From Bidens hawaiensis (Eukaryota; Streptophyta; Magnoliopsida; Asterales; Asteraceae), in assembly GCA_021521415.1 (NCBI GenBank), contig JAIQDT010002041.1:186001-250000 (forward strand): a DNA stretch of 64,000 nucleotides, in the 5' to 3' direction. Under the pieces are notes generated by a model. The model searched no databases. It was not told where the DNA came from and worked only from the letters and a program-made list of their open reading frames with translations. The translations under genes were made by a program, and so were the position numbers. Shown one piece after another: positions 12,023-25,500 of this stretch; position 1 is the first letter of the stretch, and each line of letters starts with the position of its first letter.

Positions 12023-14100
12023 TTATTAATTTCATATGTCGGGGGATGTTACCTCGTTAAAAACCTTGTCTGGAAAATCCAGTGGGAGAAAACCATGACT
12101 AAGGAAAAAAGAGTGTAACATGTGTATAATACTCCCCCTTATTTGTACATCTTTTAAGTGATGGATTCGATCTTATGCGAAAGTTTATTTAAAACTTATG
12201 TAGTTAACAATTCGCCACTTGATCTTGAAGCGCATAGTTATGGATTCGATCTTATGCGAAAGTTTATTTAAGACTTTTGTAGTTAACAATTCGTCACTTG
12301 ATCTTGAAACGCATAGTTCCTTTTGTCAAGTAATAATGTAGTATCTTCATGTATGACTTGTAGTGCCTCGTCTTCTAAATAAGTATCACAAGATCCATGA
12401 CCTCGTTGTATCAAGTCCCGGCATCAATACGACCAACCAAACTTTTGTATAACTTTTTTATGGGCTATTAAAATAAAATTCATATCTTTCATACCTTGAA
12501 AGTATCAAAATACTTATTTTTAGTTCATTTTGATGTCTCTTCATTGAAAACAAACTATATCAATAAGATATATCTAACTTACAAGAAATATTGCATCAAT
12601 TGCAATGAACTATGGTACTTCCAGACCAATAACCCATCTCTTAATGAGAGAATGCAATCATCAACGTAATATTGTTGATTAAATATTAAAATATTATCAT
12701 ATTCATATCTCTTATATAGAGATGATCACTGAGTTGATTATACCATGTTCAGTCAACATATAAAACTTACTAATTTCATATAATAAATTTTTGAGCTTCT
12801 AGTTTTAATGCTTCACGCATTTATAATTTTTCATGGACGTTCTTCCATGTTGACTAATATACAATATAATTTTCAAGAGTTTTTACGATTCGTCATGAAC
12901 CTCCTTTTATGTTAACCAATCATGCTTACAATTTTACCCTTCAAAAGTTTGGCGCATAAAGTTCATCTATTTACCGCATCGTTTTCTATATCATATTCAA
13001 ATGTAATACATAATTATATCATTATCATTCCATATTCTACCATTCTTATACATAGTTTATTGAATATCACCATATGCCTATTGATGCATAAGAATTACAT
13101 CCTTAAGAAGCTTACTTCAAGCACTAAACCTTGAATTTATATATTGCAATCATAACGTTATTGAGAACTTACTTTAAATGACTTTGATAATCTTTTAAGG
13201 ATTTAATATAAAGTTCAATATCATATATTTATGATATCATAATATCTATTAGATACATATCAACACTCTCTTGTATTACCAGATTTAAAAATTGTTGCAT
13301 CCATCATTGAAGAATATACCTCCTCATCTTTGTGCCACAAATTATGCATTAACTTGCATGATTTCATTTTTCTTATTACGTTTCGCGCAAAATACTCTTT
13401 TGTATCGCTTATACAACTTTTAGTCATATGGACCACTTGCCCAAAAACTAATAGATTCGTGAGAGAATTCAGTTATGCGTCATATGCATCTTTCCATTTT
13501 GGCCAATATCTCATATTCATTTATCGGCATAACTTATTTCTTAATCCTCATTCTTTTCATTTTTTCAAGCGCTATATTATGTACAAACTTATCATTGATG
13601 ACGATTTTTTATCGAGTCCATATATTTGTAGACATAAAATATTTATTGAGATCTCTTTGTTATCAGGTACCTGAGGTTCTGCTAGAACTATCATGTCTAT
13701 CGTCTCTTAAAGAGAAACATTTATTATACCTTAAATTGACCATATTTATCGCCTGCTCCTTTTCGAGGACTTTATTCATGAAACCGATTGGTCTACTACG
13801 ATTTAGGCATGCCATAGACTCATTATAATACGCAGTTGTCCTTCTCGACACTATTATTCAGTGGAGCTTTAGCAGTTGGTAGACTTAGCTAGTCACTCAA
13901 TTCAAGTCAATGACCGCGTTTGGTAAATGATACCATAATCTTGGTAATTGAACCGTTAGTTCATACTGTTTAATTTGAGGATCAATAATAATTCATTCAA
14001 ATTCATTTAACTCTCCAAGCTTCTCTTTATCTCCCCCTCATGTTACGAGTATTGATTAATTCATATGAAAAACCAATAAACTGAGTCGTAAGCAAATATC
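12023..14100 (-). pseudogene. Decayed Ty1/copia polyprotein (integrase to RNase H)
   Basis: On the minus strand several frames together resemble a copia pol, but stops and frameshifts are everywhere. The clearest part is 13663-13851, with YNESMACLNRSRPIGF, which matches the integrase-RT linker of copia elements. Reading on, 13330-13600 resembles the start of the reverse transcriptase (a VFCAKRNKKNEIM-like stretch before FVAQ), and 12600-13300 gives broken RT. At 12160-12320 a 79-bp unit is tandemly duplicated. Next come the conserved non-coding segment (CCACTGGATTTTCC...) and a polypurine tract at 12010-12022. The piece from 13870 to 14100 looks like the end of integrase. It cannot be expressed as a protein. 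The lineage within copia is not clear. Confidence 0.6.
12162..12319. repeat. 79-bp tandem duplication
   Basis: Two adjacent copies start TGGATTCGATCTTATGCGA at 12162 and 12241, with only a few mismatches over 79 bp. They lie in the RNase H-distal part of the copia remnant, so the duplication probably arose after insertion. Confidence 0.8.
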
Positions 14101-14341
14101 TCATGAATGACTTTAATTACTTAATTGCATATGGTTAGTCAGTCCAACATATATAATTTCATCCTCATTTGAGGTACTATCTTTGTGTGTTATGGTGGAG
14201 CATTGACAATATACATCAACAACAAAAACAACCATGGTTCTTGACCCAAAACCATTTGTAATGGAGAGAAAACATAACAAATTGTAGGCTTTGATGTGAA
14301 TTACCATTGAAAGTTTTTTATAATATGGTCCCACACATAAA
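14101..14341. other. Unassigned DNA between copia remnant and hAT element
   Basis: The minus strand has a 73-codon frame (14113-14334), but it matches nothing I recognise. It may be the far 5' part of the copia remnant. No further feature is seen. Confidence 0.3.
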
Positions 14342-15441
14342 TAGGGGTGTTCATCGGGTCAACCCGATCGGGTTTCGGGTTAATCCGGGTCGGGTTAGTC
14401 GGGTTTTCCTTAAAAAATATCTAACACGCAACCGACCCTATTAAGGTTCGGGTTATTCGGGTTTCGGGTTTGTTGGGTCGGGTTAGTCGGGTTAATCGGG
14501 TTAACCATGTTACTTTATAATTTTAAGTTGTTTTTTATGTTTGTAACTTGTATGTCGCAAAATTTCTCATTCCACTCAATTTTCAATTTCTTTTACAAAT
14601 AATTATCTTATAATTACATATATAGACTTGTAAACGAACCGAACGGACATGAACAAAGGTATGCCAGTGTTCTTTCATTTAACTTTTAACGAACACGAAC
14701 ACTTAATTGAACAAATATTTGTGTTCATATTAGTTAGTTAAAAACTAAGCATGTTCGTGTTTGTTTATGTTCGTTCATTTAAAATCTAAACGAAGAGTTC
14801 ACGAACATAAATGGACATAATTAAACAAAGATAAACAAACATGAAGGAACATATATGTACATACATTAACGAACACAAACATACATTAATGAACATAAAT
14901 GAACACATTTAAATAAACGCAAACAAATATAAAACATATTAGGGTGATATAATTACTAAATGCAATAATATTTAATAATTTTTTATTAATATGTAAACGA
15001 ACATGAACGAATGTAAACAAACTTAAATGAACGATCAAAATTGAACGTTCACAAACATAGATGAACGAGTGAAACATGTGTTCATGGTCGTTCGTTTAAT
15101 AAATGAACACACCATAAATGAAACTTTCGTTGAATGGTTCATGAACAAACAAGATAATTTTAACTCCTCTATAAAGCTTACATTATTGCCTTTATAGTGC
15201 TTATTTCACCTTCTGATCATCTTATTTAAAGTTAAGTATCACCACTAATCGGGTTAACCCGAAACCCGACTATTTTCCAAAAGTGAACCCGAAACCTGAC
15301 CCTATTAACAATTCGGGTTATTCAGGTTAACCCGAATAACCCGATTAATACTTTTTGACCCTATTTAACCCGACCCGAGTTTGCTAATTCCGGTTCGGGT
15401 CGGGTCGGGTTGATCGGGTTCGGGTATTTTGGACACCCCTA
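14342..15441. mobile_element. hAT-type non-autonomous element
   Basis: The element starts TAGGGGTGTTCA and ends TGGACACCCCTA, which are terminal inverted repeats. It is flanked by a perfect 8-bp duplication CACATAAA (14334-14341 and 15442-15449), diagnostic of the hAT superfamily. The outer 150-200 bp on each side consist of CGGGTT/AACCCG repeats. The middle (about 14625-15160) is a different block rich in GAACGAACA and AACACGAAC motifs, probably a second MITE nested inside. No transposase is encoded. Confidence 0.8.
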
Positions 15442-15449
15442 CACATAAA

Positions 15450-15953
15450 CATGAACTTTTACTTTCATGATCATTAGTTTTGCAATTAATTGTATACGTT
15501 GTTAACTGTCTCAACAAAAGCAAACTTGTGTACGAACGTAAATTATGGAATGCTATTACCAAACTCAATATGTCAATATGGAATAATGATAATGTGTTTG
15601 CTATCTTATTAGCTAAGCCATAAATCATGCAAAAATTAGTTGCAAACTTGATAACCATTTAAACGATCCATCGATTTAAAACACTAAATGGTATCATGTC
15701 GAAATATTCATATCCTATAATCATTTCCATAATATTTAGGGACTCGTACCCTATATTAGTTGGTATATTAGTAACTTCCATTGAGAGCAAAAATTGCATG
15801 GTTAATCATCAGAAAGAAACTTATTGTTCTTCCATGCATTTCACATCATTAATGACTCAGGATGGTCTTAACCGGTCATGCCAATTTGTTAAATACTCGT
15901 TATCCATAAACTTATGATTTATAATCAAATATATGCTTACTTTTATCACACTC
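15450..15953. other. AT-rich DNA, no gene seen
   Basis: Both strands have only short frames without recognisable domains. Nothing else can be supported. Confidence 0.4.
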
Positions 15954-17321
15954 CGATCGACGATGGGATTTACGTCGGAGTGTAACGTATAAATTATTCA
16001 AATCACATGTGGCAACTATTAAAAGTGATTATTATTATTATTATTATTATTATTAAATTTCAACTTCAAGTATTCAAGTTCAAAATGAAAATATCATAAC
16101 AAAATAATAATAATAATAATAATAACAACAACAACAACAACTATTACATCATTTTTTATTAATAACCTAAAGACAATCAAGTTGTCTTCGGTCTTGAGAT
16201 TCATCAAATAGTAATACATGTACATATTTATAAAATAAAATGTCAATTATAAATATTTGATGAATTTCCCACAAGTTGTTATATTGTATAATATGTGATA
16301 AAATCGTACAACTCCATGTGATAAGTATCTTAAATCAAGCAGTGATAAGTATCTTAAATCAAGCAATGATAAATTATGTAAAAGTAACGAATGAGGCCAT
16401 TTTCTATTTGAAATAAAGTCTAAATACTAAGGGGAGCGTATGATCATACTTATTGAGGCTACTACGATCATGAGGTAACAATAAATAATAAACAATAATC
16501 GATTAATGAGGCATAATTCATACAAGCAAATAATACCACGCAAGTCCATGTAGTGAGTTGTAGTTTTAAGAAAATGAGGCTAAAGTAAGTGGTTTGCTGA
16601 AATAAATATGCTACTCCCAAAATAATAAAAGTAAAAAAAAAAAAAAGAGGCGTGAGACAATCGCATGATAAAGTAAGCGCGTAAAGATGAAGCGAAAGCG
16701 TAAAACGTCTTAAGCAGGTGAACCAACAAAAGTTCGGTTCAACAAGCGACCCTAGATTATTAAATAACTAGAATCAATATGAAGTTTGAGAAAAGAATAA
16801 AGCGAGTATCACGATGAAGGTTCGATTTATGAGTTTTAAAGACAAGGTTTGGAAAAATATATATTTTACTCTATAATTCAAAAGGGGTGTTATTTTTTGT
16901 CTTTAAATCATTATATTTTAGTTTTAAAAGAAGGTTTGGTTATAATATTTATTAGTTAATTTAAACGACGTTGGTTCGTTTCCAAACCGAGCTTTATTTA
17001 AGAAAATGAGTGTTAAGTGGTTAGTTTCCAAACCGAGCTTTATTTAAGAAAATGAGTGTTAAGCGAGTAGTTCATTTTTGTCGGACACGAATCCAGAGTT
17101 GAGTTGGGTTTGTGTCCCACATTTTTATGACATAAAGAAGATGTCAGAATGAAACACTACCCCGATTGTCACATGATTATGACTACAGGAGTGATAATAC
17201 AAATTACCCGAGGATAGAAAATAAACAAGACAAAGAATCTTGAACAGTTAACTTCTAAAGTTAAACTTGGAGAACACAAGTGAGAGTGATACACCCGGCC
17301 CCCCTTTGACAGGGTGTGATA
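15954..17321 (-). mobile_element. Possible degraded solo LTR
   Basis: The block is bounded by TATCACAC on the left and GTGTGATA on the right. These are inverted repeats that could be decayed TGTCACAC...GTGTGACA LTR ends. Inside are (ATT)n at about 16029-16055, (AAT)n/(AAC)n at about 16104-16140, a 24-bp duplication near 16318-16368 and a 46-bp tandem duplication at 16979-17070. No coding and no clear target duplication are seen, so this call is tentative. Confidence 0.35.
16979..17070. repeat. 46-bp tandem duplication
   Basis: TTTCCAAACCGAGCTTTATT occurs twice, 46 bp apart, within a nearly identical repeated unit. It is a local duplication inside repeat-derived DNA. Confidence 0.8.
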
Positions 17322-18243
17322 ACTAAATCATATTCTTGCTCTTTGTTACTTTTAATATTAAAAGTTACTTTTTACAATTTCATCTACTAATTGAAGACTA
17401 CAGGACCTCAACAAACTTCATAATTATTAATCAAATTATCACCGACCAAAAACTTTTTGTGGTTCAACACCCTTCTTACCCTAACTAAATTAGAGTAATT
17501 AGGAGTTTAGGACACACATTCTTTTTATCTTTAACCAGTCCATTCGACACCAATCAAGCTAAGGTAATCGCAAACAATATGCAAACAAAATAGCATGCAA
17601 CACATTTGTCATAGCGATAATCCTTTTCGAACCTTAGTTACCTGGTGTTTAAAAGATAATATATATAAACAAGTCTAACATCGACCAAATTAGTTGATTT
17701 CAGAAACGATAATTACCAAACTTAGATTGCATTAAAAATAAGAAAACGACAACTACGGACAATAATTTTAGAAAAAGTTAACCATATTAGTCGATTTCAT
17801 AAAACGAGCATTCTTAATTTCCGAAAACAATAAATACCAAACAATAATTTCAAAAAATTAACGATCATTCTTAATTTTGGAAAACGATAATTACCAAACA
17901 ACAATTTCAAAAACCAATCATTCTTAGACTAGACGTAGTGGATACATTTACTAGCGCTAAATCAATGAGCTGGCATCTATATTCTCGTTAAAACCACTAC
18001 AATGAATATGAAATTGCATTCCAAATTATTCTCCGTTATGCCCTTAACGGGCTCTATTACAACAACCGATTAATTCATAATTAATTGATGACCGTTGAGA
18101 TAGAATTTCACACTCTTTTCTTTCTCTAACTGCTAATTCAATATTTTTTTTTCTTTCTCTTGCCTGTATATATAAACTTAGGTATATTTTTAACCATACT
18201 CTCTCATAATTCGTTATCTAATTATCTTATATTTTATATTAAA
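17322..18243. other. AT-rich DNA, no gene seen
   Basis: This stretch contains loosely repeated GAAAACGATAATTACCAAAC-like units at about 17700-17910. No coding region or clear transposon end could be identified. Confidence 0.4.
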
Positions 18244-18244
18244 C

Positions 18245-18680
18245 ATGGATCAACTACCCAATAAATTATCTATTTGGGAAGTGGATGAGGTGGTGATAAA
18301 TCAAAAAATTGTTCGAGTGGAGGCAAAACTTTTAGTCGAGCACGGCCAAACTTCATGGCGGGAACCGGTTAGACGACGGCCACCATTAGAAGGGGATCGT
18401 GTGGGGCTCATGATAGGTTGATGCAAGATTACTTTATTGAAAAACCTTTGTATGACCATGTTATGTTCCGACGTCGTTTTCGTATGAGCCGCATTTTGAT
18501 GAATTATCGGTGATTTAGGGCGAGGTTCCATGTTTCCAGCAAAGGGAAGACGTTAGACACAAGCTAGGATTAGTCCTATTCAAAAGTGCACTTACGCAAT
18601 TCGCCAACTACCGTATGGTACTTCGCAAGATTCATGGAACGAGTATTTGAATATGTCAGAAAAGGCGTCTCGAGATAGTT
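18245..18680 (+). pseudogene. PIF/Harbinger transposase fragment (HARBI1-like N-terminus)
   Basis: An ATG at 18245 opens a frame that shifts near 18390 into one reading HDRLMQDYFIEKPLYDH followed by an RRRFRMSR-like stretch. That is the conserved N-terminal segment of plant PIF/Harbinger nuclease proteins. After a TGA at about 18508 another frame gives an SPIQKCTYAIRQLPYG-like stretch, then DSWNEYLNMSEKASRDSF, matching the next conserved blocks. The DDE catalytic domain is missing and the sequence ends in AT-rich DNA. At least two frameshifts and one stop are present, so it cannot make an active transposase. Confidence 0.7.
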
Positions 18681-20644
18681 TTCTTATTTCAAGTGTCACT
18701 TTTTTATTCATACGTGCTTGTTTCTTTTTATTTTAATAAAATGTTCTAGTATTTTATTGTGTGGTTCTATTATTTAATCTATTATGTGTATCAAATAATG
18801 TAATAGTAAGTAAATAAAAAAGTAAGTGAGTAATACATACAGTTAGTTAAAATCACTACACTTAATTTTAAAAAAAATTTAGTGAATTATTTGCTATTTA
18901 CATGGTGCCTAGGTGATATTTTAACTAAATAATTAATTAAAACCACTACACATAGTCTTACCTATACATAAAAACAATGCATTTAATTTTAGTAGACTAA
19001 ATATTCACCATGTACTTGGATTGGATTGAAAAGTTTATCTACACTACAAATAAAACCGTAGTCTAGCTTCCATGACAACGAGTATCAGTTGCATTACGAA
19101 GGTTGCGTCGATTGAACAAATTCAGTAGCGTGGAAGGGAAGGATTCGGCAAGTAAGCGAACAAATCAAATGAAGGGCACATTCAAAAAAACATACGATCA
19201 AACGCAGTGGAATGAAAAGTCGCATAGAACAACATTGGTGTTAACCCTACCACTTATGATTGTAAGTTGAGAAAAAAGGTTTTAAAAAATACCCCTCATG
19301 TGACTTGCACATTGGGGTAAGGTTAACATCAGAACTAGCGGTGTTAAGTTATTGGATGGAAATGAGACAAAAACATAAACTAAATGACTGAACGAGGTAA
19401 AAAAATATTTTGGATTGAAAATGAGAATATGAACAAAAGACAACGTCTAAAACAATACTTAACTCTAAATAATTTTTTTAACAATTGTAGTGTGTGCATG
19501 TTTATGTTTTTATGTAGGTTAAATGCTTTTGTTGATATTAAAATACATATGTGTATGTTATAGATACTTGTTTATGATGAAATATATATGCATGTTATAT
19601 GATTTTGTGTAGGCTACATATATTTATTGTGCAAAAACACACGGTAGGTTCATAAGTTTTTATTCATTGATTTAGATCGAAAAAAAATATATATAAACAT
19701 TAACTTTGTTAGAAACGAATACATCTTTTTCCAGTATGAAAAATAACACCTATCATTTATAATTCTCACCAATTTTATGAGAAATGATTGTCTCAATCAA
19801 CCTACTCTGAACTTTTTTATAAGGGGTTTATTTATGTATTTTTTTTTCTAAAGTTTGATTAAAAAAAACTCAAAAAGAATACTAAAAGAATAGAAAAAGG
19901 AGATGACTTTTGAATAAAAAGAAGTCTAATATATTAAAATGAAATGCAAATCAAAATAATAGAATAACAACATTTTAATAAATATACACTTTTCAATTAA
20001 TAATACTTTTCCCACCCAACACTTAAAAAAAATCCCTCTTGAATACTCTTTAAATACTTACTATCTAGATTTTCTATCTGGCGCGTTGCGTCAGGGTAGT
20101 TGGCAAAATCCCAACATTGAAACCCGGGCGTTGGTAAAACACGAGCATTATGACGATGGGTTGACACGATCAGTCAATATCATCTTAAGGTATCGGAATT
20201 AGAACAAAAGGGTTGATAAAACTCGGGCGTTGCGGTGGTGAGTCGGTAAAACCTGAGCGTTGTTGGTCTCGGGATTTGTGGTGGTAAATCGACACAAATT
20301 TAATTTGTTTCAATTATGCTCGTTACGATACTGAAACTACGAAACAAAACAAAAATACAAAAGAAAAAAAACTTTGTCCAATATCGGACTGCCACTTGGA
20401 CCAATAACAAAAAGATTCTAGCATCGCCAAACTTTCAAATTATATATATTAGATAATTCTCTCAAGTGCAAACTACACTCTTTTGAAAGAAAAAAAAAAC
20501 TCCTCTTGAATACTCCTTAGTCCTTACTAATAATAGTTCAAGTGTGAGTGCGAACATAATAGTTCAAGTTTAATTAAACTTTACAATTACGTTTTATATA
20601 TCATTAAGTACTTTCTAAGAATTGTTCAACTAATCCAAAAGAAG
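18681..20644. other. AT-rich intergenic DNA
   Basis: No coding is seen. Around 20085-20290 a block repeats the phrase CCCGGGCGTTGG/CTCGGGCGTTGC with AAAAC, probably an old repeat of unknown class. Positions 20525-20640 resemble the promoter region of aminotransferase copy 2 (both contain AATAGTTCAAGTG or AATAGTTCAAGTT and ATTACGT), so the duplication reached upstream of the gene. Confidence 0.4.
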
Positions 20645-21703
20645 ATGAAACATCAACGGCAACGTCCCACAAAAGGACATGACATGCTGTTTAGTGATGT
20701 AATTGTTGCCTGCGATGCACCGGATAGTGATTCGTGGGCTGATTCCAAACTAAGGTGGCTATGATCACAAACTATTGGCCGATTTGCTGAGATTCAAACT
20801 CCATTTGGAGCACGTAAGCTTACATGCAGATCATACAGCCTCTGGCCGCTGTCTTCGTTACATCGAAGACTACATTATCCAGAATCTTCTTCCCTTTTAT
20901 GGTAAGCTTACATTTGTTGTTTTTACATGTTTCTGGTGTTATTTACTTGCTTTTAAACTTTCCATGTAACACTCACACATGTGACAACTATGTCAGCAAT
21001 CGGACCATGAACATGCTCCATGAGGCAACCGAATTTGTGAAGAAATGTTTAGGCGGATCCCAAAATCATGCACTCCTTTTCTGCGGATCCGGCACTACAG
21101 CCGCTATTAAACGGCTTCAACAAGTCATGGGAATTGCAGTTCCGTCAATTTTAAGAGAGAAAGTGTTGAACTCATGTATAGAAAGTGAAGAAAGATGGGT
21201 CGTTTTTGTTGGTCCTTATGAACACCACTCCAAACTCCTTTCCTGGAGGCAAAGTTTAGCAGAAGTGATAGAGATCGGTCTAGATGAAGAAGGAATGATT
21301 GATAAGGATGATTTAAAGGCGCGTCTGGAGTTTTATCAAACCACTGGACGCCCAATGATGGGTTCTTTTTCCGCTTGTAGTAACGTTACTGGAATTTGTT
21401 CTGACACGCTCTTTAGCTCGAATGCTTCACGAGTTTGGAGCCTTGGCATGCTTTGATTTCACAACAAGGTAACTGCTTTATTTTGCATAATTGTTCAATG
21501 GTAACTAGAGTTCTGATGACAAGTACCTTTAATGTTGAATGCATATACAAAATCGGTCCATATGCAGAGATAGATATGAGATCAGGTGCTGCTGATGGCT
21601 ATGATGCCATAGCCTTAAGTCCACACAAGTTTCTTGGGGGGCCCGGATCACCAGGAATTCTACTGATGAGCAAGGCCTTATACAAGCTGAAATTTGTTCC
21701 TTC
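20645..21703 (+). pseudogene. Class V aminotransferase-like gene, copy 1 (truncated pseudogene)
   Basis: This is a close relative of copy 2 at 43693-45853, including a nearly identical intron 1. Exon 1 (20645-20901) has an in-frame TGA at 20762-20764 where copy 2 has CGA, and a 2-bp deletion near 20820 just before the conserved ADHTASGR block. The intron 1 acceptor reads CCATG instead of CCAGG, so its AG is lost. Exon 2 (about 20969-21470) keeps GGSQNHALLFCGSGTTAA but has a 2-bp deletion near 21409. The intron 2 acceptor is also lost (AAAAT instead of AAAG). Exon 3 keeps the PLP-lysine motif SPHKFLGGPGSPG and stops at 21703, where an LTR element begins. Exons 4 and 5 are absent. It is a dead copy with at least six lesions. 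Confidence 0.85.
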
Positions 21704-22585
21704 TATAGGAATATGAGTCACTTTTTATATTAAAATTAATATAAATAATAAAGATACTCTCGTTATTAACATAAGAAAATAATTAGTACAAATATCGTAA
21801 TACAAAATAAAAATAAACAATGAAAACATAACAAGTATGCTAAATGATTCAACTCAGAAACTTCAAATGATAAAGTCTTCAACTTGTTATTCAGCAACAT
21901 CTTTTTGTAATCTCCGTAACAAGAACTTAAAATAATTTTTCAAACTTTTACATCAACAACGGCTTCTAGTAGTCTTTTAGGCTGCAAGAATAAACAAAAC
22001 AAAAGTTGGCGGTTGAGGCTGAGGCACGTATTCAACACGCTTCTCTTAAAACAGATTCCACGCCTCTGCATAAGACAACGCGTCTGTCTCCCAGAATACA
22101 ACAGCCGAAGCAGTTTGTACTGCCGGAGATGTCCATACGCCCGAGGTTACATTAGGTAAATTATAGTGTTAGGACTTGTGAAAAAAAGATAATAAAAGAA
22201 TGAAAAGGTAGATTAATCGAATAGAGAAACTCATCTTTATAGGCTCTCAACATATGGGTCTTCAAGACTTTCTTCTTCTCCAAGAACTCTTCATGTATGC
22301 ATACATTTTCCCTTGTATTTTTAAGCTTATATTTTTTCTAGCATTTTTCAAAATGAGGCACATAGCCTATTATGTATAAGAGTTATGGATGATGAATAAT
22401 CTCACTTAATTAGAGACATAAAGTTTAATAAAAACTAATCAAGTCCATAAAGAGCTCTATTCAAGAGTTTTTCACCATATGAAGATTTTAATATTAATAT
22501 AAATTCTCATAAATCAAACAAGTGACATGAAGAATTTAATATTAATAATTTAATAAATTCCATTCACATTATTCAGTTTCCAACA
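21704..22585 (-). mobile_element. LTR (downstream copy) of a minus-strand non-coding LTR element
   Basis: This is one of two long direct repeats. It pairs with 26582-31046 once the nested insertion there is removed (882 versus 883 bp), with a few percent differences. Read on the minus strand the repeat starts TGTTGGAAAC and ends CATATTCCTATA; the other copy ends TACA, so TG...CA is the original form. A purine tract, ATGTGGGGGAT, abuts it at 22586-22596, as expected of a polypurine tract before a 3' LTR. The left edge cuts exon 3 of aminotransferase copy 1. Confidence 0.75.
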
Positions 22586-25500
22586 ATCCCCCACATGAAT
22601 GGAAATTGATCAAAACACACAAAGTATCCAATCTAACCTCGACAGTTGAGTATTGCAGGATAGGTAGGTGTTAGCTTTGAACCTTCCTTTGTGAAGTACA
22701 CTTAGTCTCCTAGCAGTTAGTAGACGCGGTGTCATTGAACAAACCCCCATTGGTGTAGACGACAATACACTTCACACAATACTCTCCCTAGCCGGGTACA
22801 TCCCCTCATTGTCGTGTCCATTATGGTCCTGGAACACTAGCCTGGTTCTGTGAAAGCTCTAGGAATTGCGCACCCCACAATTTCATTTGAAGCGACCCCA
22901 CTTCTCTTTCACATAGGTGATTATCCTTAAATCATTAAAAGCATTAAGCTTACAAATCATTAACCATACATTATGCTTAGCCTAACAAAATGTCACTGTT
23001 GTTATAGGAATGGACTAGGAAGTAATTAGACTCCCCCTTTTAATTTAGGAGGATATATATATTAGCTTATGTGTCAAATTATACATAAGTTATGCCCCAC
23101 AGTGACCACCCTTGGATATATAATTAGGTTGTCCTATTGAACTTAGATCTGGGATCTCCAGTCGACTAAGTTAGGTTTTCTTTTATATACTCTTTTTCAT
23201 GGGCTTTAGTCTCATTCCACAACATGATCTCTACTAAACCCTTAGGTTGTTGGATCCATAACATTATCGTTGACTTTGTGTAGTCACTATAGATAACTTG
23301 CGTAGTTGAGATCAGTTGTCATGATGTGTTCTTAACTTATAAGTTAATTTTGCCTAATGTCAACTTTCTAAGACTATAACCTTAGTGGCCACCTGAATCT
23401 GGTTATAATATTTGTCTTTGTAAGATACACTTATCATTAAGGCAAAAACATCTCCGTTATGCACTACGACCTTTTTATCCTTCGCTTAGTCGTGTGTTTG
23501 CAATGTTAGATTGGATTACAACAATCCTCATTGCTAAACCTTCGAAGTTTAAATGCAAGACACCTCCACATTTAAGTGCTATTGGATAACATCATCCAAC
23601 ATTTGAATGGGGTAAAGAAAGGTTCTTCCTTTTAACACAAGTTTGATAAATCATATCAATTACCATTTCTATATACTTCTAAAGAGTAGTTTTTTAAAAG
23701 GCTCCCCCTCCCCCCCCCCACATTTCTTGCATTTTGATATAGCTTGTTTAACTCTACTTATGAAGACAACTCGAAACTCATGATTTGAACAAGACGACCA
23801 CGTCTTTGTATCAATGAGTTCATTAATGCTTACTAATAAAGTAACACTTTTCATAAGTTTGTTATTAAATATCACCAAATTAGAAGGATTCTAAATCACC
23901 CTCTAAGGCAAACCTTTTAAGTTAAGATCTTCTTAAGATCCTCATAAGTTATATTATTTCCTTATATTAAATGAAAACCCACTTCAAATTTGTCTATGCA
24001 GAAATTCATTCATGTGTTTGTGTATCTTTTGAATGTTTCACGTTAACTAGTCTTCGCAAAGCACCATAGTTAACAAGTACTAGTCTAGCATGCTTTAGAC
24101 TACAATACTTTAGCATGTGAACAGAAGATGCATCATTCTGATTCTTCACAGCCATAATATTATTACAATATCACTTTCAAACATTCACCCCTTAGTTTAG
24201 ACAAACTTATGAGACTTATTCACAATCCCCAAACGTTAATATCAGGAAAGTCTCAGAAATTATTGTATATAGATCATACATAATTTTTCATTCAATTAAG
24301 GAACATAACTCTTTTGCCTTTAATCTTCAAAGTTTCAACATTAACTTATATGGATTTTAAATGTAAGTCTTAATCCAAATCATTTTGATGAATACATTCA
24401 TCACCAACAAGATGAACATTACTCATCTACAGTAACTATTATGTCGAGATAAAGTCAACTTGATTGACAATCAAACTCTTGTAATTTACATTTGCATAAA
24501 GTGATTTATACAATTCGTTGTTGCTCTTGAAACTATTTTTAAGATACTCTCCCTAAATGAAAGACAAACTTTCACATAGTTCAAAAAAATGAATGGGAGT
24601 AGAAACATCTAAATGTTCATTGCTATTGTAAGCTTATCATAATAAATCTCTTAAGATTTATTTAAATTCATTTACAATAATAACATATATTTCTTTATAT
24701 ATGATCAATGTATTTATGATTCACACTCGATGAATTTCCAAAGATATAATCCTTCAATAATTTTCAAGGATTCAAATATCTCATCAACATATATTAATTC
24801 ATATATTATAATTCATACTTACTGAACTTCCAAGAAGTTTAATTTCTTCTTAACATACATCAACTTATATGTTATAATTCACACTTAGTGAATCTCAAGG
24901 ATTCAAATATAATATTATTGTGTATTTCATTTTAATTAATACACTCACCATGTTCTTTCATGACCCTCTCAATATGTAGCTATACATTCGATATCTCATC
25001 TTAGACTTTAGTCAATAAACTCACAAGTTGTTTCTTATGCAAATTCTTCTTGCACTATCCGTTTAAATTATCCATTTTATTTTAAAATGCTAATTTATTT
25101 CGTTATATAATAGCATGTGTTATCCGAATATATTGAACACAAAATAACAATACAACCGAACATACAAAATAAAGTGTAAAACGCTTTTTAATAGTAATTC
25201 AAACGGATAAAAAGACGACATCTAGATAACAAATCTCAAAGTGTTATTATCTTCAACACCTTTATTGTCCAATCGAAATTATCGCAATGATATCCTTTTA
25301 TGCCATGACTTGAGGCGCTCCCTCAATAGTTTTTTATGAACTCATAACGATAAGATCCTTGTTTCATCTTGAAACTATATACTTAAACAATCAAAATTTG
25401 TCCAAAACAATAAGGTGTTAACTAAATGCACGTTGTAATAACAAAACTTATGTTCATGGCAACACCAAAATTTTATTTTATCGCTTATTCTATAAAATAA

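Noticed and set aside
20060..20300. Possible transposon end with repeated CCCGGGCGTTGG motifs
   Set aside because: No terminal repeats or target duplication could be paired, so I did not call an element.
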